A DNA stretch of 64,000 nt from Klebsiella oxytoca NBRC 105695 (lineage in GTDB: Bacteria > Pseudomonadota > Gammaproteobacteria > Enterobacterales > Enterobacteriaceae): the NCBI RefSeq assembly GCF_001598695.1, contig NZ_BCZK01000004.1:1-64000 (forward strand), given 5' to 3'. The first letter of the stretch is position 1. Every line of letters begins with the position of its first letter. The notes under the pieces are model-generated. The model saw nothing but the letters and a program-made list of their open reading frames with translations. It was not told where the DNA came from and searched no databases. Of the stretch, positions 28,329-39,582 are shown one piece after another. The position numbers and the translations under genes are program-made.

Positions 28329-28582
28329 TGAAACGCATTTTCTTGAAGATTTCTGACACTCGCCTTGAGTGTCAGGATGAACATCCCTCCCTGCTGGCGG
28401 CCCTGGAATCGCACAATATCGACGTGGAGTATCAGTGCCGCGAAGGATACTGCGGATCGTGTCGTCTGCGGCTGGTTTCCGGTCAGGTTGACTGGCTCAC
28501 CGAGCCGCTGGCGTTTGTCCAGCCGGGAGAGATTTTGCCCTGCTGCTGCCGGGCAAAAGGCGATATCGAAATTGAGATGTAA
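28328..28582 (+). CDS. yfaE: YfaE 2Fe-2S ferredoxin for NrdB cofactor maintenance
   Basis: An 84-residue plant-type [2Fe-2S] ferredoxin that reduces the NrdB diiron centre during cofactor assembly and repair. The cluster ligands lie in CREGYCGSC (Cys37, Cys42, Cys45), with a fourth from the CCC run at residues 72-74. It overlaps the nrdB stop codon by one base and completes the nrdAB-yfaE operon. A REP palindrome and a terminator follow. Confidence 0.96.
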   Translation: MKRIFLKISDTRLECQDEHPSLLAALESHNIDVEYQCREGYCGSCRLRLVSGQVDWLTEPLAFVQPGEILPCCCRAKGDIEIEM

Positions 28583-28583
28583 G

Positions 28584-28621
28584 TTTTGTCGGGCGGCATA
28601 ACGCTTATGCGCCCGACAAAA
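28584..28621. repeat. REP palindrome after yfaE
   Basis: TTTTGTCGGGC and GCCCGACAAAA form a perfect outer stem around GGCATAACGCTTATGC, which is itself nearly palindromic. It is a classic enterobacterial REP unit at an operon end. Confidence 0.85.
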
Positions 28622-28634
28622 CTGCCGTTCACAG

Positions 28635-28655
28635 GCCGGGTAAACCCGGCTTTTT
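28635..28655 (+). terminator. Rho-independent terminator of nrdAB-yfaE
   Basis: The stem GCCGGGT/ACCCGGC is followed directly by TTTTT on the plus strand. It ends two bases before the convergent glpQ stop codon. Confidence 0.85.
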
Positions 28656-28656
28656 A

Positions 28657-29724
28657 CTACTTAGCGTGCAGAAACTGCACGGCTTTATCCGGAAAATCGG
28701 TGAACAAGCCGTCGACATCCGCCTGATGGTACAGCACGTTATAGAGCTGATTGACGTCGATGGCGTAGTCAGGCAATTGATCCGCGCGAACCGTGTATGG
28801 ATGTACCTGCATGCCGCTGGCGTGCGCCTCTTTCACCATTGCCGTCAGCTTCACGTCTCCCGGTTTCGAGCCTTCCGCCACCAGCATATGGTAGTCCGGA
28901 CCAATACCGTCAGCGTACTGGGCGATCTGCGCCATTGCCCCTGGTTTGAACATCCAGTCATAGCTGTAGTTCACCCACTTGCCGTCAGCCTGCCGCTGCT
29001 GGGTCTCATTCCAGTCGGTATAGGCGATAAGCTGCACCAGATTGAGATCCATCCCCATTTTCGGCTCCAGCTCATGCTTAATACGCTTGAGCTCGTTGGC
29101 GTCAAAGCACTGCAGATACACCTTATCCTGCTTGCCGGTGTAACCATATTCCTTCAGCACTTTCAGCGTGCTGGCGGCAATATCCTTGCCTTCCTGATGG
29201 TGGAACCACGGCGCTTTGATTTCCGGGTAGATGCCAATGTTTTTGCCGGTCGAATGGTTTAACCCCTGGACAAACTCAATCTCCTCTTCGAAGGTATGAA
29301 TGCGGAAATCAGATTTCCCCATCGGGAAGCGACCCGGATAAGTTTGCACGTTCTTGCCATCTTTCGGTTCAAACCCTTCGGTAAACTTCAGCGACTTTAT
29401 CTCAGCGAGGGTAAAGTCGATAGCGTAGAAGCGGCCATCTTTACGCGCCCGCTGCGGGAAACGCTGGGCCACGTCGGTCACCCGATCCAGATAGTGGTCA
29501 TGCAGGACCACCAGCCGGTCATCTTTGGTCATCACCAGGTCTTGCTCAAGGTAATCCGCCCCCTGCGCGTAGGCCATCGCTTTCGCCGGCAGGGTATGTT
29601 CCGGCAGATAGCCGCTGGCGCCGCGGTGGGCGATAACGATTTTCTCTCCCGCCACGGCGCTGAAGGAGAGCGCCGTGGCGGCCAGCAGCACTCCGCTCAT
29701 CAGGGTGGTTAATTGACTTTTCAT
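28657..29724 (-). CDS. glpQ: Periplasmic glycerophosphodiester phosphodiesterase
   Basis: A 355-residue precursor with a signal peptide of about 25 residues (ALSFSAVAGE). It hydrolyses glycerophosphodiesters in the periplasm to glycerol-3-phosphate, which GlpT then imports. Catalytic and metal-site motifs of the GDPD family are present: VIAHRGASGYLPEHT, YLEQDLVMTKDD and LVVLHDHYLDRVTD. E. coli GlpQ has 358 residues. It is the second gene of glpTQ, nine bases after glpT, and therefore falls under the GlpR- and CRP-controlled promoter upstream of glpT. Confidence 0.97.
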   Translation of the reverse strand: MKSQLTTLMSGVLLAATALSFSAVAGEKIVIAHRGASGYLPEHTLPAKAMAYAQGADYLEQDLVMTKDDRLVVLHDHYLDRVTDVAQRFPQRARKDGRFYAIDFTLAEIKSLKFTEGFEPKDGKNVQTYPGRFPMGKSDFRIHTFEEEIEFVQGLNHSTGKNIGIYPEIKAPWFHHQEGKDIAASTLKVLKEYGYTGKQDKVYLQCFDANELKRIKHELEPKMGMDLNLVQLIAYTDWNETQQRQADGKWVNYSYDWMFKPGAMAQIAQYADGIGPDYHMLVAEGSKPGDVKLTAMVKEAHASGMQVHPYTVRADQLPDYAIDVNQLYNVLYHQADVDGLFTDFPDKAVQFLHAK

Positions 29725-29733
29725 CGCCGCACC

Positions 29734-31080
29734 TTAACCTTGTTTCATCTGTTGATGGTGGCGTCGTTCACCCAGCATCACGATAATCAGCAGCACAACC
29801 GCCAGCACGCTGCCGCCGATCATCACCATAAAGCCGCCGTCCCAGCCGAAGAAATCGACGGTATAGCCAACGATGGCGCTCGCGGCCACGGAACCGCCGA
29901 GATAACCGAACAGGCCGGTGAAGCCCGCAGCGGTGCCGGCGGCTTTTTTCGGCGCCAGCTCCAGCGCATGCAGGCCAATCAGCATCACCGGGCCATAAAT
30001 CAGGAAGCCGATAATAATCATACAGGCCATATCCACGCCCGGGTTACCCGGCGGGTTCAGCCAGTAGACAACGGTGGCGATGGTGACCAGGGTCATAAAG
30101 AAGACGCCGGTCGCGCCGCGGTTGCCTTTAAACACTTTATCCGACATCCAGCCGCACAGTAGAGTGCCCGGAATCCCCGCATATTCATAAAGGAAGTAGG
30201 CCCAGGAGGATTTATCCAGCGCGAAGTGCTTAACCTCTTTCAGGTACGTTGGCGACCAGTCAAGAATGCCGTAGCGCAGCAGGTAAACAAACACGTTTGC
30301 AACGGCGATGTACCACAACAGCTTGTTCGGCAGGATATACTGCATAAAGATCTGCTTTGCGGTCAGCTCCTCTTCATGCTTCTCGCTGTAGTCATCAGGA
30401 TAATCGTTTTTATACTCTTCGATCGGCGGCAAACCGCAGGACTGCGGAGTATCGCGCATCATCGCGAAGGCGAAAATCGCCAGCAGGATCGCGCCGAAAG
30501 CCGGCATATACAGCGCCGCATGCCAGTCGTTAAACCACGCCATTCCCAGCAGGAACAGCAGCGGCGGGATCCCGCCGCCGACGTTATGCGCGCAGTTCCA
30601 TACCGACACGATACCGCCTCGCTCTTTCTGCGACCACCAATGCACCATCGTACGTCCGCACGGCGGCCAGCCCATCCCCTGGAACCAGCCGCACAGGAAC
30701 AGCAGAACGAACATCACCATAATGCTGGAGGTCGCCCAAGGGACGAAGCCCATCACCAGCATCACCAGCGCGGCAAGAATCAAGCCTGCCGGTAAAAAAA
30801 TGCGCGGATTCGAGCGGTCGGAAACCGACCCCATGATGAATTTCGAAAATCCGTAGGCGATGGAGATACCGGAAAGGGCAAAACCGAGGTCGCCACGGGA
30901 GAACCCCTGCTCGATAAGGTAGGGCATTGCTAAAGCAAAGTTCTTACGAACCAAATAGTAAGCAGCATATCCGAAGAAAATACCGATAAAGATCTGCCAG
31001 CGTAATCGACGATATAAAGGATCGATTTCCGCGGTTGGCAATCGCGCTTTATGCGCTGCGGGTTTAAATATACTTAACAT
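29734..31080 (-). CDS. glpT: Glycerol-3-phosphate:phosphate antiporter
   Basis: A 448-residue, twelve-segment major facilitator protein of the organophosphate:phosphate antiporter family. It imports glycerol-3-phosphate in exchange for phosphate. The ATG at 31080 ([11 protein letters not shown]) matches the E. coli N-terminus and is preferred to a start six codons upstream. Family signatures include [18 protein letters not shown], with the substrate-binding arginine, and [20 protein letters not shown]. Loss of this permease is a known route to fosfomycin resistance. This copy is intact. Confidence 0.97.
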   Translation of the reverse strand: MLSIFKPAAHKARLPTAEIDPLYRRLRWQIFIGIFFGYAAYYLVRKNFALAMPYLIEQGFSRGDLGFALSGISIAYGFSKFIMGSVSDRSNPRIFLPAGLILAALVMLVMGFVPWATSSIMVMFVLLFLCGWFQGMGWPPCGRTMVHWWSQKERGGIVSVWNCAHNVGGGIPPLLFLLGMAWFNDWHAALYMPAFGAILLAIFAFAMMRDTPQSCGLPPIEEYKNDYPDDYSEKHEEELTAKQIFMQYILPNKLLWYIAVANVFVYLLRYGILDWSPTYLKEVKHFALDKSSWAYFLYEYAGIPGTLLCGWMSDKVFKGNRGATGVFFMTLVTIATVVYWLNPPGNPGVDMACMIIIGFLIYGPVMLIGLHALELAPKKAAGTAAGFTGLFGYLGGSVAASAIVGYTVDFFGWDGGFMVMIGGSVLAVVLLIIVMLGERRHHQQMKQG

Positions 31081-31189
31081 ATCAGCCTCCGTGGCCATTG
31101 CTGTTCTTCTGACGTCGACGCAAAAAAACGTAATTTATTCACCAACTTCTGATTTGGTCGCGATAGTAGGCAAAGCGTAAATCTAATAC

Positions 31190-31205
31190 TGTGAAATGTC
31201 GCACA
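31190..31205. promoter_or_regulatory. CRP site in the glpT/glpA intergenic region
   Basis: TGTGA-AATGTC-GCACA matches the CRP consensus TGTGA-N6-TCACA in nine of ten positions. A second, weaker match (TGCGC-ACAAAG-TCACA) is at 31240-31255. Confidence 0.65.
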
Positions 31206-31279
31206 CTTTGTTACAGAAATATGACAGCATTTTCTAATATGCGCACAAAGTCACAACAAACGCTCGAATTGCGCGCAAA

Positions 31280-31299
31280 TATGCTCGAAATCAAACATT
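31280..31299. promoter_or_regulatory. Candidate GlpR operator
   Basis: TATGCTCGAAATCAAACATT matches the GlpR operator consensus WATGTTCGWTAWCGAACATW with about four mismatches. It lies 50 bp upstream of glpA in the shared divergent promoter. A weaker half-matching copy is at about 31260-31279. Confidence 0.65.
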
Positions 31300-31351
31300 A
31301 AATGCTGTCGATATGGCTAAATGATGTAAAACGAAAACAGAGGACGGGGAG

Positions 31352-32974
31352 ATGGCCGATAGTCGTGAATATGACGTCATTATTATTGGCGGCGGCGCCA
31401 CCGGCGCCGGGATCGCGCGCGACTGCGCGCTGCGCGGGCTAAAGGCAGCGCTGGTGGAGCGCTACGATATCGCCACCGGCGCGACTGGCCGCAACCACGG
31501 TCTGCTGCATAGCGGCGCGCGCTATGCGGTCACCGATAGCGAATCAGCGCGCGAGTGCATTAGCGAAAACCGTATATTGCGCCGTATCGCCCGCCACTGC
31601 ATAGAGCCCACCAGCGGCCTGTTTATTACCTTGCCGGAAGATGACCCGGCGTACCAGTACACCTTTATCAGCGCCTGTCAGCAGGCAGGCATCGAAGCCC
31701 AGCCGCTAACGCCCGCCGAAGCGCTGCGTATTGAGCCCGCGGTTAACCCGGCGCTGCTCGGCGCGGTACAGGTTCCCGACGGCACCGTCGATCCTTTCCG
31801 CCTCACCGCGGCGAATATGCTCGATGCCCGCGAACATGGCGCGACGATCCTCACCGGCTGCGAAGTCACCGGTCTGCTGCGGCAGGGCGATCGCGTCCAT
31901 GGCGTCGCGATCTACAATCATCAGCGCCGAGAATCGCGCACGCTGCGCGCTCAGGTGGTGGTCAACGCCGCCGGGATTTGGGGGCAGCGCATCGCAGAGT
32001 ACGCCGACCTGCGCATCGCGATGTTTCCGGCAAAAGGATCTTTGCTGATCCTCGACCACCGCATTAACCGTCAGGTTATCAACCGCTGCCGCAAACCAGC
32101 TGACGCCGATATCCTGGTGCCCGGCGATACTATTTCGCTGATTGGCACCACCTCAATGCATATTCCTTATGACGAAATTGACGACAACCGTGTAACCACC
32201 GAGGAAGTCGAAACGCTGCTGCGGGAGGGGGAAAAGCTGGCGCCGATCATGGGGCGGACGCGGGTCCTTCGCGCCTATTCCGGTATACGCCCGCTGGTCG
32301 CCAGCGATGACGATCCCAGTGGCCGTAGCGTCAGCCGCGGTATCGTGCTGCTCGACCACGCCCGCCGCGACGGTATGGAAGGCTTCATCACCATCACCGG
32401 CGGTAAGCTGATGACCTATCGTCTGATGGCGGAGTGGGCCACGGATGCGCTATGCCGCAAGCTCGGAAATACCGCCCCCTGCACGACCGCCGATACGCCG
32501 CTGCCCGGTTCGCAGGAACCGGCGGAAGCCACGCTAAGTAAAATCATCTCGTTACCTGCGCCGCTGCGCGGGTCGGCCATCTACCGCCACGGCGATCGCA
32601 CCCCGGCATGGCTTGGCGATAGCCGCCAGCGCCGTAGCCTGGTCTGCGAATGCGAGGCGGTCACTGCCGGAGAAGTAGAGTACGCGGTTGAAAACCTGGC
32701 GGTGAAAAACCTGCTTGACCTGCGCCGCCGTACCCGCGTCGGCATGGGAACCTGTCAGGGCGAACTGTGCGCCTGCCGCGCCGCCGGGCTGCTCGCGCGT
32801 TTTAACGTCACCACCTCCGCGCGGTCCCTCACCCAGCTGTCCCAATTTTTGAACGAACGCTGGAAAGGCGTTCAGCCGGTGGCCTGGGGGGATGCGCTGC
32901 GCGAAAGCGAGTTTACCCGCTGGGTTTATCTCGGTCTGTGCGGATTAGAAAAGGAGCACCAGGATGAAGTTTGA
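31352..32974 (+). CDS. glpA: Anaerobic glycerol-3-phosphate dehydrogenase, subunit A
   Basis: A 540-residue FAD-binding catalytic subunit that oxidises glycerol-3-phosphate to dihydroxyacetone phosphate during anaerobic respiration. The FAD motif [15 protein letters not shown] lies at residues 9-23, and [16 protein letters not shown] follows. The C-terminal Fer2-BFD-like region has the cysteines [17 protein letters not shown]. coli GlpA has 542 residues. The ATG follows an AGGACGGGGAG ribosome site. The 3' end overlaps glpB by 11 bp. Electrons pass through GlpB and GlpC to menaquinone, which the men operon in this window supplies. Confidence 0.97.
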   Translation: MADSREYDVIIIGGGATGAGIARDCALRGLKAALVERYDIATGATGRNHGLLHSGARYAVTDSESARECISENRILRRIARHCIEPTSGLFITLPEDDPAYQYTFISACQQAGIEAQPLTPAEALRIEPAVNPALLGAVQVPDGTVDPFRLTAANMLDAREHGATILTGCEVTGLLRQGDRVHGVAIYNHQRRESRTLRAQVVVNAAGIWGQRIAEYADLRIAMFPAKGSLLILDHRINRQVINRCRKPADADILVPGDTISLIGTTSMHIPYDEIDDNRVTTEEVETLLREGEKLAPIMGRTRVLRAYSGIRPLVASDDDPSGRSVSRGIVLLDHARRDGMEGFITITGGKLMTYRLMAEWATDALCRKLGNTAPCTTADTPLPGSQEPAEATLSKIISLPAPLRGSAIYRHGDRTPAWLGDSRQRRSLVCECEAVTAGEVEYAVENLAVKNLLDLRRRTRVGMGTCQGELCACRAAGLLARFNVTTSARSLTQLSQFLNERWKGVQPVAWGDALRESEFTRWVYLGLCGLEKEHQDEV

Positions 32975-34223
32975 TTGCGCGATTATTGGCGGCGGCCTTG
33001 CCGGGCTGCTCTGCGGGCTGGCGCTCAACCAGCGCGGCCTGCGCAGCGTGATTATCAGCCGGGGCCAAAGCGCCCTGCACTTCTCTTCCGCCTCGCTGGA
33101 TTTGCTCTCGACGCTGCCGAATGGCGAAACCGTCACCGATGTTGCTTACGGTATCGGCCAGTTGGCCCGCCAGCTTCCCGAACACCCTTATGCCAGGCTC
33201 GGCGCCGAAAGCGTGATGAATTACGCCCGCCAGGCTCAGGCGCTGTTTGCCGACTGCGGGATTGCCATGCAGGGCGATGCCAGCCAGCCGCATCTGCGCG
33301 TGACGCCGCTGGGAATCTTACGCGCGGCCTGGCTTTCTCCGCAGGAAATCGCCACCGCGCCGCTGCCCGTCAGCGGCGTCTGCGTCGTTGGCATCAGCGG
33401 GTTCGGCGACTTCCAGCCGCATCTTGCCGCGGCCTCTCTGCACCAGCACGGCGTGACCGCCGTAGCACACGAGATAGAATTACCCCTTCTTGATGTTCTG
33501 CGCGATAGCCCATCCGAATTTCGCGCCGCCAATATCGCCCGCCGGCTGGACGATGAAGCGCACTGGCCTGCCCTGCTGGCGGCGCTGCGCCCGCTGGCGC
33601 AGCAGCATAATTTACTGATTATGCCCGCCTGCTTCGGCCTCGCCGACGATCGCTTGTACCAGTGGCTGCGGCAGCGTCTGCCCTGCCCGCTGCGCCTGCT
33701 GCCTACCCTGCCGCCATCGGTGCCGGGGATGCGCCTGCACGCCCAGCTGCAGCGGCAATTTATCCGCAGCGGCGGGACCTGGCTGACCGGGGATGAAGTC
33801 ATTGATATCAGCCACCAGGACGGTAGGGTTAACGCGATCTGGACGCGCAATCACGGCGATATTCCGCTGCGCCCGCGCTTCGCTGTGCTGGCCAGCGGCA
33901 GCTTTTTCAGCAACGGGCTGGTCGCCGAACGTAGCGGCGTGCGCGAGCCGATCCTCGGTCTGGATCTGCAGCAGACGCTGCCGCGCGAAAGCTGGTATCA
34001 GCAGGATTTTTTTGCCTCGCAGCCCTGGCAGCGTTTCGGCCTGAAAACCGATGAGGCTCTGCGTCCCCAGCGTCAGGGGCGGACGCTGGAGAATCTGTTC
34101 GCCGTCGGTTCGATCCTCGGCGGTTTTGATGCCATCGCGCTGGGATGCGGCGGCGGCGTGTGCGCAGTGACCGCGCTTCACGCCGCAGGGCTAATTGGCG
34201 AGCTTGCCGGAGGTGAGTCATGA
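32964..34223 (+). CDS. glpB: Anaerobic glycerol-3-phosphate dehydrogenase, subunit B
   Basis: A 419-residue flavoprotein subunit of the GlpABC complex, matching the usual length. The N-terminal dinucleotide motif is [17 protein letters not shown] (about residues 5-21). Other conserved stretches are [14 protein letters not shown] and the C-terminal [22 protein letters not shown]. GlpB mediates electron transfer between GlpA and the iron-sulfur subunit GlpC. It overlaps glpA by 11 bp and glpC by four, so translation of all three is coupled. Confidence 0.96.
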   Translation: MKFDCAIIGGGLAGLLCGLALNQRGLRSVIISRGQSALHFSSASLDLLSTLPNGETVTDVAYGIGQLARQLPEHPYARLGAESVMNYARQAQALFADCGIAMQGDASQPHLRVTPLGILRAAWLSPQEIATAPLPVSGVCVVGISGFGDFQPHLAAASLHQHGVTAVAHEIELPLLDVLRDSPSEFRAANIARRLDDEAHWPALLAALRPLAQQHNLLIMPACFGLADDRLYQWLRQRLPCPLRLLPTLPPSVPGMRLHAQLQRQFIRSGGTWLTGDEVIDISHQDGRVNAIWTRNHGDIPLRPRFAVLASGSFFSNGLVAERSGVREPILGLDLQQTLPRESWYQQDFFASQPWQRFGLKTDEALRPQRQGRTLENLFAVGSILGGFDAIALGCGGGVCAVTALHAAGLIGELAGGES

Positions 34224-35398
34224 ACGACACGCGCTTTGAACACTGTATTAAATGCACCGTTTGCACCACCGCCTGCCCGGTCAGCCGGGTTAATCCGCGC
34301 TACCCGGGGCCAAAACAGGCCGGGCCGGACGGCGAGCGCCTGCGCCTGAAAGACGGCGCGCTCTACGACGAGGCGTTAAAATACTGCATTAACTGTAAAC
34401 GCTGTGAAGTCGCCTGCCCTTCAGACGTCAAAATCGGCGATATTATCCAGCGGGCGCGCATGGAATACGGCCGGCAAAAGCCCACGCTGCGCGATACCAT
34501 CCTCAGCCACACCGATCTGATGGGCACCCTCTCCACGCCGTTTGCTCCGCTGGTAAACGCCGCCACCGGGCTGATGCCGGTACGTCGGGTACTGGATGCC
34601 GCGCTCAAAATCGATCACCGCCGCTCGCTGCCCAAATATGGCTTCGGCACCTTTCGCCGCGCGTATCGACAGCTGGCTGGCCAACAGGCGCAGTACGCCG
34701 AGCAGGTGGCCTTCTTTCACGGCTGCTATGTGAACTACAACAATCCGCAGTTGGGTAAAGATCTTATCCGGGTGCTCAACGCCATAGGCATCGGCGTGCA
34801 GCTATTGCATAAAGAAAAATGCTGCGGCGTGCCGCTCATTGCCAACGGTTTTTTTGCGAAGGCGCGTAAACAGGCACAGAGCAACGTTACCGCGATGCGG
34901 GAAAATAACCTGCCAGTGGTGGCGACGTCCTCGACCTGCACTTTTACGCTGCGCGATGAATATCCGCACGTCCTTGATATCGATAATCACGATGTGCGCG
35001 ACCGGGTTGAACTGGCGACCCGCTGGATCTGGCGTCAGCTGGACGCCGGACGGAAGCTGGCGCTGAAATCGCTGCCGCTGAAGGTGATCTATCACACGCC
35101 CTGCCATATGGAGAAGATGGGCTGGTCGCTGTATACCCTTGAGCTATTGCGGCTGATCCCCGGCTTGCAGCTGGAGGTGCTCGACTCGCAATGCTGCGGT
35201 ATTGCCGGCACCTTCGGCTTCAAGTCGGAGAATTACGACTCATCGCAGGCGATTGGCGCGCCGCTGTTCCGACAAATTGAGGAGAGCGGCGCGGACCTGG
35301 TAGTGACCGACTGTGAAACCTGTAAATGGCAGATAGAGATGTCCACCAGTAAACGCTGCGAGCATCCCATCACTCTGCTGGCGCAGGCGCTGGCCTGA
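34220..35398 (+). CDS. glpC: Anaerobic glycerol-3-phosphate dehydrogenase, subunit C
   Basis: A 392-residue membrane-associated iron-sulfur subunit (E. coli 396). Two [4Fe-4S] motifs are visible: [13 protein letters not shown] (about residues 10-22) and [13 protein letters not shown] (about 55-67). Two cysteine-rich CCG domains follow ([10 protein letters not shown] and CCGIAGTFG), as in heterodisulfide reductase-type proteins. It anchors GlpAB to the inner membrane and donates electrons to the quinone pool. It overlaps glpB by four bases (ATGA) and ends the operon. Confidence 0.96.
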   Translation: MNDTRFEHCIKCTVCTTACPVSRVNPRYPGPKQAGPDGERLRLKDGALYDEALKYCINCKRCEVACPSDVKIGDIIQRARMEYGRQKPTLRDTILSHTDLMGTLSTPFAPLVNAATGLMPVRRVLDAALKIDHRRSLPKYGFGTFRRAYRQLAGQQAQYAEQVAFFHGCYVNYNNPQLGKDLIRVLNAIGIGVQLLHKEKCCGVPLIANGFFAKARKQAQSNVTAMRENNLPVVATSSTCTFTLRDEYPHVLDIDNHDVRDRVELATRWIWRQLDAGRKLALKSLPLKVIYHTPCHMEKMGWSLYTLELLRLIPGLQLEVLDSQCCGIAGTFGFKSENYDSSQAIGAPLFRQIEESGADLVVTDCETCKWQIEMSTSKRCEHPITLLAQALA

Positions 35399-35420
35399 CG
35401 CCAGCGCCAACGCCGGGGGG

Positions 35421-36224
35421 CTAGTAGCTCCCCTTGCCCTCCGCCTGTTCGGCTACCGGCCTGAACATCGCCAGTCGTTTATCCAGCGCGCTGGTATAGA
35501 GATTGGTATCGACACCAACGGCAACGAAATTCGCCCCCCACGCCAGCGCTTTGTGCGCCATCTCTGGATCGACGGCCAGGAATCCGGCCGCCTTTCCTGC
35601 CGCGCGAATGCGGCGGATGCTCTGTTCAATAACCCGCTGCACTTCAGGATGACCGGCGTTATCCGGGTAGCCCAGCGAGGCCGACAGGTCCGCCGGGCCG
35701 ATAAAGACGCCGTCAATCCCCTCGACTTCAAGGATCGCATCCAGATTATCGAGGGCGGTTTTGCTCTCAACCTGAATCAGCAGGCACAGCTCATCGTTGG
35801 CCTGCGCCATATAGTTCTCTACCCTTCCCCAGCGCGCGGCGCGAGCTACCCCGGCGCCGACGCCGCGGGTCCCCAGCGGCGGATAGCGCGTCGCCGAGAC
35901 AATGTCCCGCGCCTGTTCTGCGGTATCGACCATGGGGATCAGCAGCGTTCTGGCGCCAATATCCAGCACCTGTTTAATCAGGCTGCGATTGCCCTCTACC
36001 GGACGAATCACCGGCTGGCTGGCGTAGGGCGCAATGGCCTGTAGCTGATGATAAAGATCCTGAATGGTATTCGGCGCATGTTCACCGTCAATCAGCAGCC
36101 AGTCGTAACCCGAGGTGGCGGCAATCTCAGCCATATAAGAGGAGGTCGAGCTCAGCCACAGGCCAATTTGTGCTTCCCCTTGCAATAACCCCGCTTTAAA
36201 TGGGTTCGATAAAATTGCGTTCAT
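35421..36224 (-). CDS. rhmA: 2-keto-3-deoxy-L-rhamnonate aldolase
   Basis: A 267-residue HpcH/HpaI-type class II aldolase, the same length as E. coli RhmA (YfaU). It splits 2-keto-3-deoxy-L-rhamnonate into pyruvate and lactaldehyde. Family motifs are [30 protein letters not shown] (read as two adjacent blocks), [17 protein letters not shown] with the metal-binding Glu, and [14 protein letters not shown] with the metal-binding Asp. It is the first downstream gene of the rhmR-rhmD-rhmT-rhmA array on this strand, 14 bp after rhmT. Confidence 0.95.
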   Translation of the reverse strand: MNAILSNPFKAGLLQGEAQIGLWLSSTSSYMAEIAATSGYDWLLIDGEHAPNTIQDLYHQLQAIAPYASQPVIRPVEGNRSLIKQVLDIGARTLLIPMVDTAEQARDIVSATRYPPLGTRGVGAGVARAARWGRVENYMAQANDELCLLIQVESKTALDNLDAILEVEGIDGVFIGPADLSASLGYPDNAGHPEVQRVIEQSIRRIRAAGKAAGFLAVDPEMAHKALAWGANFVAVGVDTNLYTSALDKRLAMFRPVAEQAEGKGSY

Positions 36225-36238
36225 AGTTCTCCCTTAAA

Positions 36239-37528
36239 TTAATGCTGTACGCTGCCGGCCTGCGGTACCGTGCGGCTCACGCGCAGTGAAAAGATAATAA
36301 CAACCCCGATAACCGCCACGCAGGCGAGGGTCAATAATCCGGCAGAATTATTGCCGAACATCGTTTCAGCCTGGACGCGTATAATCGGCGCTAAAAATCC
36401 GCCGATCGCGCCAAACAGGTTGACGAAACCAATGCCTGCGGCCAGCGCCGTGCCGGATAACAGCTGCGTCGGCATAGTCCAGAAGACCGGCTGTACGGCA
36501 ATGACGCCGACGGCGGCAACGCACAGCGCGATGATGGCCAGTACCGGCGACACCAGCCCGGAGACCGCAATGCCAATTGCCGCCGCCAGCAGGGTTAATG
36601 CCGCAATATTACGCCGTTCGCCGGTGCGGTCGGAGTAGCGAGGAATCAGCCAGGTACCGAACAGCGCTGCCACCCACGGGATCGCGGTCACCACCGATGC
36701 CACAAACCCCACTTTAGTGCCGAGCAGCGCCGCAACCTGGGTCGGCAGGAAGAAGATCAGGCCGTAAACCGCCACCTGAATGGTGAGATAGATAATCGCC
36801 AGCTGCCAGACGCGGCCGTTGCGCAGCGCATCGGACAAACGCGAAGTAATCTTTTTCTGCTCTTCGCTGGCCAGCTCGCTGATGAGCGCCTGCTTTTCGG
36901 CAGCGGTCAGGAAGCGGGCGTTTTGCGGCGTGTCGTCAAGCCAGAAGAAAGTGAAGAAACCCGCGCCGACCGCCAGTAAGCCTTCAATAATAAACATCCA
37001 GAACCAACCGGGATGCCCCATAAAACCGTGCATTTCCAGCAGCGCGCCGGAGAGCGGCGACCCGAGGGTCAGCGCCAGCGGCGCGCCCATATAAAATAAT
37101 CCCATAATGCTGGCGCGGTTTTGCTGCGGAAACCACTGTGAGGTCAGGTAGATCATGCCCGGAAAGAAACCCGCTTCGGCGGCGCCAAGCAGGGTGCGTA
37201 CCAGCAGAAATTTCGCTTCCGTATCCGCCCACGCCATCGCCGCTGAAAGAATGCCCCACAGTAAGGTGGTGCAGCCAATCCATTTTCTCGCGCCGAATTT
37301 GCGCATCAGCAGGTTGGCCGGTACCCCAAGAAAGGCGTACACCACAAAGAAAATCCCCGCCCCCAGCGCGTAAGCTTCATTGCTGAGGCCGGTATCCAGT
37401 TGATAGGTCTCTTTCGCAAAGCCGATATTCGAACGGTCAAGAAACGCCAGCACGTACAGCGCCAGCATAAAGGGGATCAAACGGGCGCGGTTTTTCTTCA
37501 CCACGCTCTCAAGCAAGGTGTTGCTCAT
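36239..37528 (-). CDS. rhmT: L-rhamnonate (MFS, ACS family) transporter
   Basis: A 429-residue twelve-segment major facilitator of the anion:cation symporter family, homologous to E. coli YfaV. The start at 37528 (MSNTLLESVVKKN) matches the E. coli N-terminus and follows a good ribosome site. Longer upstream readings begin inside the rhmD-rhmT gap. Conserved blocks include LYVLAFLDRSNIGFAK, the GMIYLTSQWFPQQNRASIMG loop and VPWVAALF-type helices. Substrate assignment rests on the surrounding rhmA, rhmD and rhmR genes. Confidence 0.92.
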   Translation of the reverse strand: MSNTLLESVVKKNRARLIPFMLALYVLAFLDRSNIGFAKETYQLDTGLSNEAYALGAGIFFVVYAFLGVPANLLMRKFGARKWIGCTTLLWGILSAAMAWADTEAKFLLVRTLLGAAEAGFFPGMIYLTSQWFPQQNRASIMGLFYMGAPLALTLGSPLSGALLEMHGFMGHPGWFWMFIIEGLLAVGAGFFTFFWLDDTPQNARFLTAAEKQALISELASEEQKKITSRLSDALRNGRVWQLAIIYLTIQVAVYGLIFFLPTQVAALLGTKVGFVASVVTAIPWVAALFGTWLIPRYSDRTGERRNIAALTLLAAAIGIAVSGLVSPVLAIIALCVAAVGVIAVQPVFWTMPTQLLSGTALAAGIGFVNLFGAIGGFLAPIIRVQAETMFGNNSAGLLTLACVAVIGVVIIFSLRVSRTVPQAGSVQH

Positions 37529-37580
37529 CGTAATATCCTCAACAATAGGCCGCACATCAGCGCTGTGCGGCACGACGGGA

Positions 37581-38786
37581 TCAGTGGCTATAAGGACGTT
37601 TCAGGTTGCAGTCGCGGTTCAGCTCGACGCCGAAACCCGGTTTATCCAGAACGGTTTTATGAATGCGCCCGTTCACCGGTACCGGCTCATCAACCAGAAT
37701 CGGGTCAAACTGTGGACGCATCGTTGAACAGTCCGGGCTGGTCATCAGGAATTCGCTGAACGGCGTGTTGGTAAAGGTAATGACCGCATGATGCGAATAG
37801 ACCGACGAACCGTGCGGCACCACCAGCTGGCCGCGCGATTTGGCGATCGCCGCAATCTCCACCAGCGTGGTCAGACCGCCGCACCAGCCTACGTCAGGCT
37901 GCATAATATCGATGCCGGTTTCCGACAGCGTGCGGAAGGATTGCAGCGTGCCGTGGTGCTCGCCGCTGGTGACCATCATTCCGGCCGGGGCATTGCGTTT
38001 CAGCTCGCGATAGCCTTCATACTGCTGCGGCGGCAGGCACTCTTCGATCCACTTAAGGTTATAGGGCGCGCAGGCGTGGGCCAGTTTAGTGGCGTAGTTA
38101 ACGTCCTGGCTCATCCAGCAGTCCAGCATTAGCCAGAAGTCCGGGCCGCATTTTTCGCGCATATCGGCCACCATGGCGGCATCTTTGCGGATCCCCGCAT
38201 CGCCATCGTGCGGGCCCCAGTGGGTCGGCATCTTGCCGCCAATAAAGCCCATCTCTTTCGCCAGGTCCGGACGGGCCCCGGTAGCGTAGAACTGAATTTC
38301 ATCGCGTACCGCGCCGCCCAACAGTTTGTATACCGGTAATCCCACCACTTTGCCGAACAGATCCCACAGCGCCAGGTCGATACAGGAGATGGTATTCATC
38401 ACCAGGCCGCCGGAGCCGGAGTAGTACATGGTGGCGTTGAGCATCTGGTCATGGATCAGTTTGATATCGCTGACGCACTTCCCTTCGATAAAGCGGTTCA
38501 GGTGCTTTTCCACAATAAAACAGCCCATCTCGCCGGCGGTTGATACCGCAAAGCCGGTCTGGCCGTTTTCGGCTTCGACTTCAACAATCAGCGTGCCGAG
38601 AACGTTGATGCCAAACGACTGGCGGGACTGTTCATACTGTTTATATTTGCTCATCGGCGTGGCGATATGATCGTCAATCCAGTGGTTTGCTCCCTGGTCA
38701 TGATAGTCGCCGCCGCCAGCGCCTTTCTCTGCGGTAGCGCCGCCGATAAACCAGGCGCGGACGTGTTTAATTTTCGGTAGGGTCAT
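37581..38786 (-). CDS. rhmD: L-rhamnonate dehydratase
   Basis: A 401-residue enolase-superfamily enzyme of the mandelate racemase subgroup that dehydrates L-rhamnonate to 2-keto-3-deoxy-L-rhamnonate. The ATG at 38786 ([13 protein letters not shown]) matches the known N-terminus and length, and follows GGAGA. Metal ligands lie in [16 protein letters not shown] and VTSGEHHG, and the catalytic His is in [11 protein letters not shown]. The gene product feeds RhmA directly. It lies between rhmR and rhmT, with 52 bp to rhmT. Confidence 0.96.
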   Translation of the reverse strand: MTLPKIKHVRAWFIGGATAEKGAGGGDYHDQGANHWIDDHIATPMSKYKQYEQSRQSFGINVLGTLIVEVEAENGQTGFAVSTAGEMGCFIVEKHLNRFIEGKCVSDIKLIHDQMLNATMYYSGSGGLVMNTISCIDLALWDLFGKVVGLPVYKLLGGAVRDEIQFYATGARPDLAKEMGFIGGKMPTHWGPHDGDAGIRKDAAMVADMREKCGPDFWLMLDCWMSQDVNYATKLAHACAPYNLKWIEECLPPQQYEGYRELKRNAPAGMMVTSGEHHGTLQSFRTLSETGIDIMQPDVGWCGGLTTLVEIAAIAKSRGQLVVPHGSSVYSHHAVITFTNTPFSEFLMTSPDCSTMRPQFDPILVDEPVPVNGRIHKTVLDKPGFGVELNRDCNLKRPYSH

Positions 38787-38799
38787 GATCTTCTCCTTA

Positions 38800-39582
38800 T
38801 TATGAGGCTTGTTGTTCGAAGGGGCTTTTCCACCCCAGCAGACGAGAAATGTCCTTGGCGCAGGCAATCGCCCTGCCAGCGAGATAATCGCGATTGTCTT
38901 CATTGATTTGCAGACGAGTACCCACCACGGAGATGGCGGCGGTCAGCTCGTTATTGGCATTAAAAACCGGCGCCGCCACGCAGCGAACGTCGGGATAATC
39001 TTCGCCGTTATCGAAGCTCCAGCCGCGGGCGCGAATACGCCCCAGTTCATCGCGAAGCAGCTGGGCGCTGGTGATGGTGGTTGGCGTTGCCCTCTCCCAC
39101 TGCAGCTCGCTGATAATTGACTCCTGAACCCGCTCGGGCTGCCAGGCAAGCAGGCATTTACCGATACCGGAGCGGTACAGCGACAGGCTTTTACCTTCGT
39201 GGGAACGCACGCTGATGGTGGCCGGGGATTCAATCTTCAGAATGTAGTAGGCGTTACCGCCATCGATAATGCCCAGATGGCAGAGCAGTCCGCACTGATC
39301 CATTAGCTGCGTCAGGCGCGGACGCGCCAGTTCGCGCAGATCCATTTTGCTCAGCGCGTGACCGGCCAGCTCAACCAGTTTGGTCCACAGACAGTAGTTG
39401 TCCTGATTATCCATGCTGAGGAAGCGCTGTTTTCTCAGTTCTCCCAGCAGCAGGTAAGCGGTGCTTTTCGGAATACCCAGTTCGTCAATAATGGTCGCCG
39501 CGCTGCACGGACCAATGCGGGCGATCAAATTGAGAATATCGATGGCGCGGGTTAGCGCCGGGACTTTGCTTGATTCCAACAT
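38800..39582 (-). CDS. rhmR: IclR-family regulator of the rhamnonate cluster
   Basis: A 260-residue IclR-type regulator, homologous to E. coli YfaX. An N-terminal winged helix-turn-helix (residues 8-70, including [18 protein letters not shown]) precedes the effector domain (about 80-250, with [20 protein letters not shown]). ATG at 39582 follows GGAG by six bases, and it was preferred to an upstream TTG. It is upstream of rhmD on the same strand with only 13 bp between, so the four genes probably form one unit. Its effector is presumably an intermediate of the pathway. Confidence 0.93.
   Translation of the reverse strand: MLESSKVPALTRAIDILNLIARIGPCSAATIIDELGIPKSTAYLLLGELRKQRFLSMDNQDNYCLWTKLVELAGHALSKMDLRELARPRLTQLMDQCGLLCHLGIIDGGNAYYILKIESPATISVRSHEGKSLSLYRSGIGKCLLAWQPERVQESIISELQWERATPTTITSAQLLRDELGRIRARGWSFDNGEDYPDVRCVAAPVFNANNELTAAISVVGTRLQINEDNRDYLAGRAIACAKDISRLLGWKSPFEQQAS

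Larger units (their letters stand above)
31081..31351. other. glpT/glpA divergent promoter region
   Basis: This 271-bp regulatory region separates the divergent glpTQ and glpABC operons. It contains the CRP and GlpR sites listed separately, and no gene is visible. Both operons are expected to be induced by glycerol-3-phosphate and to require cAMP-CRP. Confidence 0.75.
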